NCBI GenBank assembly: GCA_958295665.1
Contig: OY282558.1
Coordinates: 462,308,995-462,372,994, forward strand
Direction of reading: 5' to 3'
From: Tipula vernalis
Taxonomy: Eukaryota; Arthropoda; Insecta; Diptera; Tipulidae
DNA length: 64,000 nt
In this document: piece after piece, positions 37,816-49,444 of the stretch
Position numbering within the stretch: the first letter of the stretch is position 1
Layout: each line of letters starts with the position of its first letter
Notes under the pieces: generated by a model
Told to the model about the DNA's origin: nothing
The model's input: the letters and a program-made list of their open reading frames with translations, nothing else
The model's database searches: none
Position numbers and translations under genes: made by a program

Positions 37816-38990
37816 TTAGTGCTTCTCTGAACATCTCAGATAATTATAATAATAATGACGGAAACCGTTAGCACGATAACAACGGATGCACGCCAACAAT
37901 GGCCTGTTTATTTTCGAAGCACATGCTGCGCACACAACCAATGAAACAGCAATTGATGCAGGAACTGTTAAATTTAAGGGCAGAATAAAACTAAACGGCT
38001 GCATTTTAGCCTTGCTTGCAAATTGTGCGAATACGTAGCATACAAATGATGAAGTTACTTGTATTACAAGTGTCCAGTAGATGGACGATGGTGATGATAA
38101 AACTGAGTCCAGTAATATGTTCGTTGATTCGATGGTGATTCTAATCCAATAGTTTTTCCATCCAACAAAGGAATGCATGAAAAATTTGCTGGGCGATATA
38201 TTTGAAAAGTAAATGGCGCAATTTAAGAATAGAAATATTTTCCATGGTGAAACAAACAGCAGCGTATTGGCTCGTGTTTTGTTGATCGTTATTTTCGATT
38301 GCTTAAGAGATGCAAGCTGAGGAAATTGAGTATCAGTTGGTACAAAATTCTCCCACCAATGAAATGATATTAGTATGGCGGCAATAGTAAAACACCACAA
38401 TTCTGAATTCTCATCTCACTCGTCCAAGGCCAGACAATAAATCATATTATTTCAGCAAAAATTGCCAGCATATTGAATTCTGGTATAGATTTGTCTAATT
38501 CCTTGTCAGAAAATACATATAAAAGGGCTGGTATAAGACACAAGCAGTTTGTGAGCATCATACTTTGAATTACATTCAAATTTGGTAATACAACGAATAT
38601 CAGAAGGCCCATACCAATGACTTGTAAAGTCTCTACACAAAATACTACGGTGAATGCAATAAAACCAGAGCAGTTTACATTGCTGGCTTCTATGTGGAAA
38701 CTAGCTAGTAACGCTTTAAATAAAGTTACCAATTCAGGTAGGCCATATGCTAATACAATATAGGTCCTATCCTATTGTGGCAAAAAGTTTTTAATCACTT
38801 GCTGCAAAATATAAATGTTAAACCGTAAATAGTACAATTACAATTTCTTATATTCTTACATTGTACTCGTACATCGCAATATGGTATTATCCTATTTTTC
38901 CCGATTAGGATATCATAAAAATGAGTGACAGTTTGGATAAGACAGTATAGTCACAGAATACCCAGAAGCGACATAACGCGGTTTTTATAT
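37816..38990 (-). pseudogene. Chitin synthase, copy D (N-terminal fragment, broken)
   Basis: On the minus strand this matches the first 330 or so residues of copies A-C. An exon-2 remnant (SKLSLIFMIS, then IPYCDV after a frameshift) lies at about 38990-38870. An acceptor and an interrupted stretch, LPQ then a TAG, come next. Then follow VETLQVIGMGLLIFVVLPNL, MLTNCLCLIPALLYVFSD, a TGA in place of a Cys-like codon, IVWPW, a frameshift, and ILISFHWWENFVP through FVCYVFAQFASKAKMQPF. It breaks off inside the next helices (VVCAACASK), well before the catalytic region. No motif needed for synthesis is present. It shows that the cluster once held at least four copies. Confidence 0.9.
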
Positions 38991-39525
38991 GGAGAAATAT
39001 GGACTCATTTTTTTGACCTTGGTTTGGCGAAGGTAAGATTTTCAGTGTTAAGTTGTAGTTCAGTGGCTGAAAATTCAAAATTAACATGTAAAATATAAGG
39101 TACTCGTAAGAGCGAAAATTTCTTGATCCACATAATGTCCCTTCTGTTGTTTATTATTCTGTGGTATAGTTCCCAATATTATAATAAACACTAACAAGCA
39201 GACTAAGTGACGGATGTCTCTGTTTTTTCATTGTTTAAGACGTCTTTAGTGTCGCTCACCTCCTTCAGTCATATATCTTTTTTATGCTGCCTATTGCTCC
39301 TGTAAAAAGATATCAAATCTTGAGTACACTTCAAATTGATTTCATACTTTAAATTGGTATCAAAAGTATTATCGCACAATATATTAAGGAAATGATTTTA
39401 CATAAATTGTCAATTGTTTATTAATTAAAGTTTATCTTATCAAACGAGTGATTCCCCGAAATAAATACGTTTTAATCATAATCTTGGAAATTCATTACTG
39501 TTTAGCCTGTAATGGTGTATTGAAA

Positions 39526-39599
39526 ATGCAAAAAAAAGAAGATGGGAAAGATTCAGACACTCCAAAAACTCCTGCCCGTGAAGTTCGAAGAAATATAAG
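39526..39599 (+). other. Orphan exon resembling a chitin synthase first exon
   Basis: ATG opens a 24-codon charged stretch (MQKKEDGKDSDTPKTPAREV...) that ends in phase 2 at AG|GTTATA. Length, charge, phase and an A-rich start context are like the first exons of copies A, B and C. It reads away from copy D, as C reads away from B. No matching second exon follows, so it may be the only survivor of a deleted copy, or chance. Confidence 0.25.
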
Positions 39600-39889
39600 G
39601 TTATAATTAACCTTTATGTACGTGACAAGGTACAATTGTACCTTTCTCGTTTTCAATCTAATGTTTTTTTATTTTCGCTTTGAGCTGTATGCTTGATGAT
39701 TTTATTTAGCCTCTATTGACATTTTTTAAGCCGATCTTAATTATTTTCAACCAAAGTGTAGAAAAAAATTATTTAGTTACTCGGCCAAATAAAATAATAT
39801 CCCTTAAACGTATGACAAAGGTACGTTTGTATCTATGTATATTTTCTGTGAAAACCACTTGAGGAAAGTCAGGAAAAATAAAGATGAAA

Positions 39890-40580
39890 CAAATAAAACA
39901 GAAAAACACCTATTCAGTGACGACACTCAGCATGCGGCCAACGGAGCATACAGTTTGTCGTATAATGCGTCACCATCTTATCCATGTTATCAACTCCTCC
40001 TTTGGTGGCATTATAGTACAAAATCATTTCTGGTTAATTTTTTGAACCATCCATATTATTTGTAGTGAGCATCATCAACAACAAGGTTACAACGCGATTC
40101 TTTTTTGGAACATACGAGCAAATGCTCACTTTCCAATAGTCACTGAACCTAAACTGGGATGAATATTCTTACATTTCTTGAACTCCCTTATGGGATGCAA
40201 GTTTTGTTTTGTTTAAGAGTGCCTACCATTGTCAACTGCCTCGATAACAACAAACGCGCTAAAGGTAGTGCAGAAAAGAAATTGTCCATTCTGACATTCC
40301 GTTTCTGGTCAGATCCTTTTCTGGTCCACCAGGTCCTTTTTCCGTGTAGGTTTGACCCATGATGGTATATGAGTTCTTTGCTTCACTAACACAAAATATT
40401 TTTAAACCATGTTTGGACGGCTTGGATGGTATATATTGTGTAAATCGTGTCCTACCTCGATAGGGAAATAGTTGTATATCCACGGTCACACAATCCAATA
40501 CCGTGTAATGTGATGACAAATTAGCATTTAACAGCAGGCAGATATCACTGATAGCAGCCGCTTTATCTGCCTCCAAGCGT
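39890..40580 (-). pseudogene. piggyBac-like transposase fragment
   Basis: The minus strand encodes, in order, YTVLDCVTVDIQLFPYRGR, then FTQYIPSKPSKHGLKIFCV, then YTEKGPGGPEKD. After a break come YVPKKNRVVTLLLMM, then EMILYYNATKGGVDNMDKMV and RWPHAECRH. These match the catalytic core and following region of piggyBac transposases. Stops and frameshifts are present, and I saw no TTAA-flanked ends. It is dead. Confidence 0.85.
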
Positions 40581-40846
40581 TGAGAACGGGTGACATCGTT
40601 GTCAAGTCGTAAATATAAAACCCAAATCTACTAACAGTTCGGTTATTTTGAGGCAAATATTCTAACTAAACCGCCTGCTGGCTTCAATCAAAATTCAATT
40701 ATTCAGTTCAATTTATACGGTCTATCTATTATCTAGAATCTTATTGTTATCGGCCGTACAAAATTTTTTTTATTACATTATTTTTAACAATCAAAGCAAT
40801 AATTTTTTAACAATTGAAATGTTTAAATTGAATTGATTTCTGTACC

Positions 40847-41039
40847 CTGATTCTATAAAAAATAAGATAATGTGTAAATGGGTAAACTTGTGATAAGCAA
40901 AGCTTACTTTTATGTGTTAGCAATTTCTCGGTTTGACTTATTACTAAAATAATATCGAAAAATTCCAAACTCATAAAAGTAAGCTTTGCTTTTCACAAGT
41001 TTACCCGTTTACACATTATCTTATTTTTAATAGAATCAG
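40847..41039. mobile_element. MITE with about 66-bp inverted arms
   Basis: It starts CTGATTCTATAAAAAATAAG and ends with the inverse, TTTTTAATAGAATCAG. The arms, which include AGCAAAGCTTACTTTTATG and CATAAAAGTAAGCTTTGCT, pair over about 66 bp at roughly 90 % identity, leaving a 55-bp centre. It has no coding sequence. Confidence 0.85.
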
Positions 41040-41399
41040 CACCCTGGCATGATTCGATATTTTTCTTATCAACTTTCATTTTTACTAAATATTACTAAAT
41101 ATTCATTTCACGTGTGAACAGAGTGAAATATTAATAAAGGAAGTTGTCCACTATGAAGAGGCTTTAGTAAGTAAGCATATACCATAAACAACATTATAAA
41201 AACTAATTATTGAGCATTTTTTAAATTTGTATTTAAACTCGAGATTAAAAAAATAAATCTGAATAAACTTAAACATCAAAACGTTCATTTATCACTCAAT
41301 TCAGTTAAACCCCACCAGCGGTAATCTAATCGGAGTTCTACGACTATTTAAACCCCACTAGCGGTAATTTAATTGGTACGTTAAATATTACAACAAATT

Positions 41400-42375
41400 A
41401 TTAGTTTTACAAACTAATCGATGATCTCATGACAGGCTGCGACACAATCAAAGAAGCATCAACCATTCAAAATCAACTAATTAAACTACTTCGAAAGGGA
41501 GGCTTTAATTTAAGAAAATGGGTAAGCAACCAAACATAGCTCTTTATCAACGTAGCCGACAGAGAACTTACAAAATCAGATAAAATTGAAATCGATCAAA
41601 GCATAAAAGCCCTTCGACTTTTATGGAAGCCTGAAGCGGTTGTATTTGTGTTTAATATAAAATAACCAATTCTAGTAGCAAGTTGACGAAGCGAGACATT
41701 CTCTCCACAACTGCTAAGCTATTTGATCCATTAGGATGGCTAGAACCAGTAATAATAATACCAAAGATAATGTTACAAAAGATGTGGCTCATGGGCCTCA
41801 ATTGGGATGAACCAGTTCCTGAAGCCATAGGCTAAATGGCTGTGGCTAAACTTTAAAGACAAACTTAAACTACTCAGCGACCTAAAAATTCCAAGGTGGA
41901 TAAATTAAAAACCTTGTATCACAGATTGAGGTTCACGGTTTCAGCGATGCCTAAGAACAAGCCTATGCCACCTACGTTTATCTAAAAGCAACGAATAAAG
42001 AGTGTGAAGTTAACATCTGAAATTAAAAGTAACATTACCAAGGCTGGAACTAAATGGCACTCTTCTGTTCGCTAAACAACTTAAAAAAAGTAAAATAAGC
42101 ATTGGAAATACAAGAAGTACCAACTGTTGCATGAACCGATTCAACAATACTGCAGTCATGGATACAAGGAGATATTCAGAAATATGAAGATTACGTTGCC
42201 AACAGAATATCGGAGATTAGGAAACTTATCGAACCACATCAATGGCGCCGCATCAAATCAGGGGGCAACCCCTGATCATGAACTGATCAGTCATGAGCTC
42301 GTGATCAAAAACAAGCACTCATCAGACATACAAAACTGCTTTGAACGACAGAACATCGACACTAAACAGAAATAA
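41400..42375 (+). pseudogene. BEL/Pao LTR-retrotransposon pol fragment
   Basis: In the plus frames this reads DDLMTGCDTIKEASTIQNQL, then GGFNLRKWVSN, then TKRDILSTTAKLFDPLGWLE, then LMGLNWDEPVPEA. It continues with IPRWI-like and RNase H-like pieces and finishes VANRISEIRKLIEPHQWRRI. These follow the order of a BEL/Pao pol from the catalytic Asp pair of the reverse transcriptase to the RNase H/integrase link. Many stops and frameshifts break it, and LTRs are not seen. Confidence 0.85.
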
Positions 42376-42379
42376 AAAT

Positions 42380-43436
42380 ATCAACTGTTCTATCATATTT
42401 AGCATCATGAAGCTAATCCTTAGTGTATTTCCTTGACAAATTTACAACAACAATTGCATAGGATAAAAATTGGGTTTATTTAAACATAATTCTACTTCTT
42501 GGTTATGATACATGCCACCAGAGTCATAATACATATTAAATTTATATTTTATTTCGAAAGATTGGCTTTTGTCAATTAAATCAAATCGGTTATTTTCTTG
42601 AAAAAAAAATAAACCCGAAATAATTCGAATTAAATTTTAGTCAACAAAATACGCTTCTTGATAAAATATATTTTATAAAATGAATCTTTTATAAAAGATT
42701 CAACTACTATCATTTATCTTTGACAAAGTTATTTCAAAAAACATCTTTGACAATAGAAAAATGATACTATACTCAAATAAACCGACCGTTTACAAAACCT
42801 AACATCAGGTAATACTTTTCATTCCATTACCAACCATGTATTTACCATAATATATCCAGTACTAGAATCCAACTAAACACAAACACAAACAAAATGTATT
42901 ATAAAATTACAATCAGCTGTTTATTATCGTCATCCTATTCTTTCCACCACGTTTCTTACGTAAAAAATATTTACACCAAATTGTATCTATTTCGTTTCCA
43001 TATGAAATTGTATACTTATCTCATTTTTACTTACACATTTTTTCTCGCATACAAAATGCAATTATATGAATGAAAAATAATCAAAAAAAATCTTGCTGTC
43101 AGTCGATTTTGTCTATTATGAATTGACAGCAATAAAATTACGGTAAAAGGTGCAATTTTGTGTAGTAAATACAAATTTCTTTTAAATTTTTAATTAAAAG
43201 TTTAAAGATATTACTGGTGATTTTATAAATCGTTCTTTTTTTATATTAATTATTATGTATATGTTTAAAAGTGAAACATGTGTTTTGTGATCGTTTACTA
43301 AATATTAATTAAAAATAGTGTATTGTTTACATCTTGTATATAAAAAAAAGTTTATTATTATTTATAAATTAGTTTTATTAAATTTTTATTAGTAATAGTG
43401 TGAAATAAGTAAATTAATTAATTAAAAAATATAATA
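42380..43436. other. Upstream region of the secreted-protein exon
   Basis: Strongly AT-rich sequence with no recognisable gene. The last several hundred bases probably hold the promoter and 5' UTR of the exon at 43437. No specific element could be assigned. Confidence 0.4.
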
Positions 43437-43670
43437 ATGTGGTTATTAATAAATAAATTAAAATTTTGTGATCAATTTAATTTTAATGTAATTAGCATGT
43501 TTAGTCAAAATTGTATAAAATTTTTATTAATTTTTGCAATAATAAATGAAATAACAGTAACGCTAGGATTATATGAGGATAACTATCATCATGAGCAAAC
43601 AGAGCAATTGCATCAGGAATTACAATGGCACGACCATCAATGTAATCATAATCATCCTAAAGCACATGAG
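43437..43670 (+). CDS. First exon of a secreted protein, possibly leishmanolysin-like
   Basis: Open for 78 codons, then a phase-0 donor (CATGAG|GTATGT). A second in-frame ATG at 43498 starts a good signal peptide (MFSQNCIKFLLIFAIINEI...), so that may be the real start. The mature part is His-rich and ends CNHNHPKAHE at the splice site. In leishmanolysin-like metalloproteases (invadolysin) a motif of the form C-x-H-x-x-P, leading to EV and HGV, follows the signal peptide, and this exon would fit its N terminus. The family call rests on that short motif. I could not find a following exon with the HExxH zinc motif, so the first intron would have to be longer than 20 kb. Confidence 0.45.
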
Positions 43671-46185
43671 GTATGTAATTATATCGCTAAAATATTGATG
43701 GTTCAACAAAAAATATCTGGCCCTCTTCTCTAGGTGCCTGCCTTTGTATTTGTACCAGGAAAATCAATGATATTTCATTTATGTCAAAACCGCGTGCAAT
43801 TTTGTGTTGTTGTAATTTTATCATATGAATTTTTCATTCAATAGTTGACATTTTCTGTTTGTAGTAAAATTATAGTGGATTAAATAAATGTTGCGGTGAA
43901 TCCTTTTTGTGCGGTGTTATGCGCGCAATAAATTATGGGAATACACAAAATATTCGCGTTTAATTATTTTAATATGTAATCTTGACCAGCTGGCTAGCCT
44001 GAAGGTCATAACGTTTTTTTTAATCTTTAGTTAATTTTGATAATTTTATGTGTTTTACAGTTTTGGTTAACAAATGAAAGGTCATTGAATTTAGACAAAT
44101 TTGTCACCGGCAATGATAACGCTTTAATTTTAACAACCTTGGCAATGGGGTAGGTAGTATTAATACACTGATGTATTGCTTAATTTTATGAGTGTCGTAT
44201 TTATGGTTATCAGAGGACGCACTTAAGTATGTCAATTAGAATTTTGTGTCATCCTTGATCAGATAATTATGAGCAAGGCTTCCGGCAAGAATTTCCGACA
44301 TTTCATTAATTACTTAAGAATTGTTCTCTAATCTAATGTTTATGGAATTATTTTAAACTTGTTAAGTGCGGAAGTAGCCTTACAGTTATTTATTATATAC
44401 TTATTTTGAAGTTTCTATGCTGGTGAAAAAATAATAAAATAAACCGAGGAGGAAACTTGGCCAAGTCACAATATAAGAAACAGCGCCGTAAGTTGTTAAA
44501 CAACCATTGGGAGTGGTGTCGACAATTTATAAAACTTTCTTGCGAATCGGTAGTACGTCGATACTTATATAGTGAGTGATTCTAGTAACTAAGCATCGAA
44601 TTTGTTTAAATTCAAATTTATGGCAAAAATATATTTTAATGTTTGACGTTTTCTATTGTTATAAAAATTGGACGAGTATAAAATAGAAAAGAATGCGTAA
44701 TTTAACAAAAAACGAACACTGAAAAATCTAGATTTACCGCAGTAAATGGTATACCAGAGAATTCGACGCGCCTAAATTCAAAAATGTATTACAATTCTGA
44801 AAAATCACTATATTGAGGTAATTGTTAAGTTTGCAAGTCAATGGGATTTTTCAAGTAGGTATTCCTTTCAAACTAGATGTTTTATGAAATAGTGATTTTG
44901 AATAAGGATAACATAAAGTCCTTAACAAAATTATTTGTGCGTGCTCAATTTTCAATGCAACGTAACTTAAACAAATAACAAACTTTTCGGAAATATTTAA
45001 TTTAATTAATTGAATTATTCTGTTTTCCATTTCAATCAAAAAAAAAATGTAAATGTCAATTCTAGGAAAAATTACAGTTAATTTAGTTTTTAACAAAATT
45101 ATTTGTCCTCGCTAATTTGTTCTCATAATTACTTCTGCATAATTATTATTTGGAAAAATTAAAAACAAAACGGTAAAACAATTAAATTTAAAATTATTTT
45201 TGGTTAATTAAATAATGATTTAGTCACTTATGTTTTGTATGCCTTTGGTCAGTTTTTGTTGCGTCTTTATAACATTTCGCAAGTGGTTGAAGAATTTCTT
45301 GGAAAAATCACCTAGAAACTCATCCCACTCGGTTATATTAGCACCATGCTACAAATGTTTGTTCCTGCTAGATCGTTAATATTTGCCGCTTTCATTTAAA
45401 CCTCCGCAAGTTTAAATCGAACCCCTACCCTGACCGGGACCTCAAATTATATTCAAGATCTTTCAATAATTTCGTGGAAGTGGTTCTTCTTATCTACGGG
45501 AATATTACTGCGCTGAAGAGCAAATTGAGGATCGACTAACTTATCGTCAACAGAGAATGTTACCTGATTAAATAAACCTAAATTGAACATTGACTTTTAA
45601 TAGTTGTTAATAAGGCATACTTATAAACAAACAGATTACTGTGTTTCAGTTTTTCAATTTCAATGTAATGATGTATATTGATGTTCTTTCATGAAGTAAA
45701 AACAAAAAAAAACGCTTTTCAAATTTCTAAACAATTTCCGGGATTTGGAGATTATTTTTTTTTCGGTTTTTCCAATAATTATTTTTTAGCCAGACACATC
45801 CGCAAAAGGCATTTTGATTCTTTACTGCAGCATATAGTGTTGGCTGATTGATTTCTAGTTTTTTCTTTAATCATGTGGTTACATTTAATGTTGAAACTCA
45901 AAATTAGCATAAGTATGTGTAACAAACACTTTTCCTCCAAAAGCATTGTGGTGAAAAGGCAAAACAGCTTAAGTCGACTTAAGAAAAAAATCATTTTAAA
46001 TATTCACCGTTTTTTATCTCTCCTCTAACTTCACTAAATTTAACTTAAGTTGTAATGCCTTGTGGCCAAATGCTGTGGTCGCAAGCCGTAGTAGCTTTAG
46101 TCGGCCTAAGTGAAAAATGAATTTAATATTCAACTTTTCTATCTCTCTAGAAAAATTATCATACTTGATTTAAGCAGTTTTATTT
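43671..46185. other. Gene-poor AT-rich stretch
   Basis: No gene recognised. A 44-codon open stretch near 44440-44570 (GGNLAKSQYKKQRRK and on) has an amino acid mix less AT-driven than its surroundings, but no family match came to mind. The rest is AT-rich spacer or intron. Confidence 0.4.
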
Positions 46186-46460
46186 ATTTATTTACTAGTC
46201 ACAAACCAATTTAATTAGTACATCAATCCCACTTACACAATCCACTTTGAGCTAAAGCTCATTTATAGCAGATTGTGCAAGATGAGGTATGAGTATCTTT
46301 ATAGTAAAAGATGTAACAGCCATGTCCTGATAATTCAGCCAACACTGGATTTTTGGATTTACGACATCATTTGCAGGATACCTTCTTTCCACAATTTTTG
46401 AATCACTCGAAACGGCACTTCAGTGATCCACGGCTGACGCATTTTACCATTTTACACAAC
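46186..46460 (-). repeat. Probable 3' end of a non-LTR element with TAAA tail
   Basis: The plus strand shows TTTATTTATTTATTTAC at 46186, the complement of a TAAATAAATAAA tail. Degraded coding-like sequence follows up to about 46450 (MVKC... on the minus strand). It resembles the segment at 37240-37545 and the tail of the element in copy A intron 1. Confidence 0.4.
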
Positions 46461-46829
46461 TGAGAACTTTTAAAAATAATTTTTTTCAAATAATAATTTT
46501 CAAAATATATATTTAGAAAATTAAATATGTATATTCGGCTGAATTCCCTTTTTGGCACAGAGTAACAGATTTTTTTCTTACCAGGGCCAATTCGGCTATG
46601 TAGGTCTTGAAGAAGTATTTGACCATCAGAAGAGGCTGGTGAAAATTATTGATCAACATTTTCAAATGCTTGTTGCTTTTTTTAAATCTGAAATTTTTAG
46701 TATTTTTCCTCCATGTTTTCTAAATTCGATATCGATTTGACTATTTTCTTTAAGTACTTTCGTAACTTTTCTTTACCGCTGAACATTTTTTTCAGTCAAA
46801 TTTATGCTTTTGTTTTCTCTTTCGTTGTT

Positions 46830-47640
46830 CGAGCCTTACATTTTGACAATGCAAATAAGTTTTGTCAAAACTCTGGCGAAATACCACTCCCCGGTGTTCA
46901 TCATAGAGGGAAAACCAGGGGACTGATAGGCATAACTGCAATTTCTTCAGCTTCTAGAATACAATTAATAATATTCTCCTTTGGGCCATCAGTTGTTTAT
47001 GGATCATTCATTGCCACAGACTTTTGTCTTCAAATAACCCCATAGGAAAAAATGTAGGGGTATTAGATCGGCAGATCAAAGCGGCCAATTAATGTTCTCT
47101 CTTCGAGAAATTAGTCGTTTACCAAAGCGTTTGCGCAAAAGGTCAATTGTTCCTATTGATATATGACATGTGGCACCATCCTGCTGAAACCACATATTCT
47201 GAACATCCATACCTTCCAATTCGTCAAACAAAAAATCATAATCATATTCCGATATCGAGGTCTATTTACAGTAACAGAAAAACGAAGCTGGGCGTTAAAA
47301 AAAATTACGGCCCGATTACTCCACCAGCCCAAAAACCACACCATACAATCACTTTCTGTGGGTGCATCGGCTTTTGTATTATTTCTCATGCATGTTCTTC
47401 GTCGCAGATTCGACAATTTTGTTTGTTAACAAATCTACCCAATTCAAAATTTGCTTCAATCTATGCAATCTGTTTTGGGGCTCAAAGCACTCCCAACTCT
47501 TTCGCAGTTTACTTTTACCGTCCTACTTTACGCATAGTAGCCAAATCGAGGACGTACGGCTATAGACCCGTTTTGTATAATCCACCTGCACATTGCATTG
47601 CTTCATGCCAACCTATAGTGCTGACATGAAAGGTGGGTCG
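46830..47640 (-). pseudogene. mariner-like transposase remnant
   Basis: The minus strand reads, with frameshifts, pieces like HPQKVIVWCGFWAGGVIGP, then TVNRPRYRNMI, then DELEGMDVQNMWFQQDGATC and IDLLRKRFGKRLIS. Next come INWPLRSADLIPLHFFLWGY and a C-terminal remnant. MWFQQDGATCH and the LTPxDFFLWGY-like segment surround the second and third catalytic acids of Tc1/mariner-type transposases. Stops and frameshifts inactivate it. The 5' part is lost or runs into the SINE-like block. Confidence 0.85.
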
Positions 47641-47644
47641 GATT

Positions 47645-47803
47645 CTGCACTCTCAACAGGGGGTCTAGATGTGTTCATCTTCATCACCGATCGTAATTAG
47701 ATGATGAAAAATCCCTTTTGCATCGCGCCCCTATCGGGATTCGAACCCGGTACCTCCCGATCCAGCCGCCGCAGCTTTAATCACTGCGCCGTTTGGTCGG
47801 TTC
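47645..47803 (-). mobile_element. tRNA-derived SINE (head at 47803)
   Basis: The minus strand starts GACCAAACGGCGCAGTGATT, an A-box-like start, and then has a perfect B box (GGTTCGAATCC, 47737-47747). The two are spaced as in a tRNA gene, but the acceptor ends do not pair and no anticodon arm forms. After the tRNA-like part comes about 80 bp of unrelated body with GATGAAGATGAACACATC. This is the usual build of a tRNA-derived SINE. The downstream limit is uncertain, and no A-rich tail is clear. Confidence 0.55.
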
Positions 47804-48479
47804 CATATTCTGTATGAAATTTTCTTACAACTTCTGTATAAATTTGACCATATTTAAAATAATTTTTAACAATAAATAGCGTTTTTCAATCGTATATCTC
47901 TCCATTTTTAATAACCGGAATTTTTCTACTTGTCCTCTGTCAAATAACATATGACACTCTAGTACATACAATATAAATGGTGGCCAATTTAAAAAATAAC
48001 CTCAGACTGGAACACCCTTTACAAACTCGGCTAAAAATACACAACCTGGAAATTTACCCATAGTTTTTTATACCGCATATATTTTTGCAATATTTGGTAC
48101 TGAACGCAGTATCTGCGCTTGTTCAATTTTTGTATGAACTCACATTAACTTAACTGACTAGGTCTCTGTTTCAATTTTGTTCGGCCATTTTAATTTAATT
48201 ATTTAAGTGTTATTGAATTCTTATTTTTAAACAATGCGAGTAAATAAAAGTTCCAACAATCGAAACTAATTTGGCAAAGAATAAGTTTGATTTTACATGG
48301 ACTCTCCGGCTTTACAAACCGAATCGGTAGCTGAGGAAGCATTAATACACACAATGTTCGATTGCGGAACAGTTAATCTTTTGTACTATCCTGTTTTGTA
48401 CGATTTTGTGTTATCCTGTTCCATAAGGGCTGTGGATTATATCCTAAAATGTTCCTAAAATTCATAATTGTTAGTGTAT

Positions 48480-49440
48480 TAGTAAACCAGAGGGGTCCAT
48501 GATACGCAGAAAAACAAAATCTGGAAAACAATTTTTTCGAAAGAAAAATTCCGAAAAATAAAATTTCCATGCGATGAAATCTCGAAAAATAAAAAAAATC
48601 CCGAAAGCCAAAAATATCGTTGTCCCAGAAAACTTTTAGAATCGGTAAACGTCGACTTTTGTATCGAATGTAAAACCATTGAAGATAAAATAATGTATTT
48701 TAAAAATTAAATCTGTGTTTTTCAGAATTTGTAATTTTGTTCGTTGTTTTTTTGGCCTTTACGCTGTAAGAAAAACGAACTTTCTTATCGGGGTCGTAAA
48801 TTATTTTTGACCATTTCGGAATCGGTCAAACGATCGAACCCATCAATAAAATTCCTATACATCTATTTTGCCTTAAATGAACTGAGAAACAACACACAAA
48901 ACACGAAATTTTTACATTCGCAGAATGCGAAGATCTTTCTTAAGAAAACCCCACTTCAGTCTAACCAAAAAACCAAAGAAATAGAAAATTTAGTCGTGAC
49001 TGTGTTAAGAAGAAAAAAAATATAAGTATTAGAATAGAAATTATTTTAATAGATAATTAAGAGAACAGTCGTTTAGCGGCTTTTTAAGCGGATTTACAGT
49101 AGTAAATCCCAGACAAAACAAATGCGAAAAACGGAACAGAAAATCCCGAAATAAAATGTTTTGAAATTAGACTTTTTCTTTTATGAATTTAAATCACAGA
49201 CCTAACATCTCTTAAGACTTTAACTTTCTGCTCCATTTCATCAAAAATGATTTTGATTCAAGTCATAAAAACACGACATTTATAAAATCTCAAAACCATT
49301 TAATGTATCGAGATTTTTTTCGAGACTATATCTTTCGAAATTTTTTGTTTTCGACATTTTGCCCCGTTCGAGATTTTTTTCGAGATTTTTAAAATCGATT
49401 TCGAGATTTTGTCCAATCTAGATTTTATTCTTTCTAGAAA
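48480..49440. repeat. Degenerate CGAGATTTTT / TCCCGAAAA low-complexity region
   Basis: Words such as TTCCGAAAAATAAAATTTCC and TCTCGAAAAATAAAAAAAAT occur near 48540-48610. The complementary words GAGATTTTTTTCGAG repeat near 49310-49440. A similar cluster (AATTCCGAATAGTACCG) lies near 63890-63960. These look like relics of an expanded short motif. No gene is visible. Confidence 0.4.
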
Positions 49441-49444
49441 ATGT

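Noticed and set aside
47726..47803. A functional tRNA gene on the minus strand
   Set aside because: The B box is perfect, but the acceptor ends do not pair and there is no anticodon stem. A SINE head fits better.
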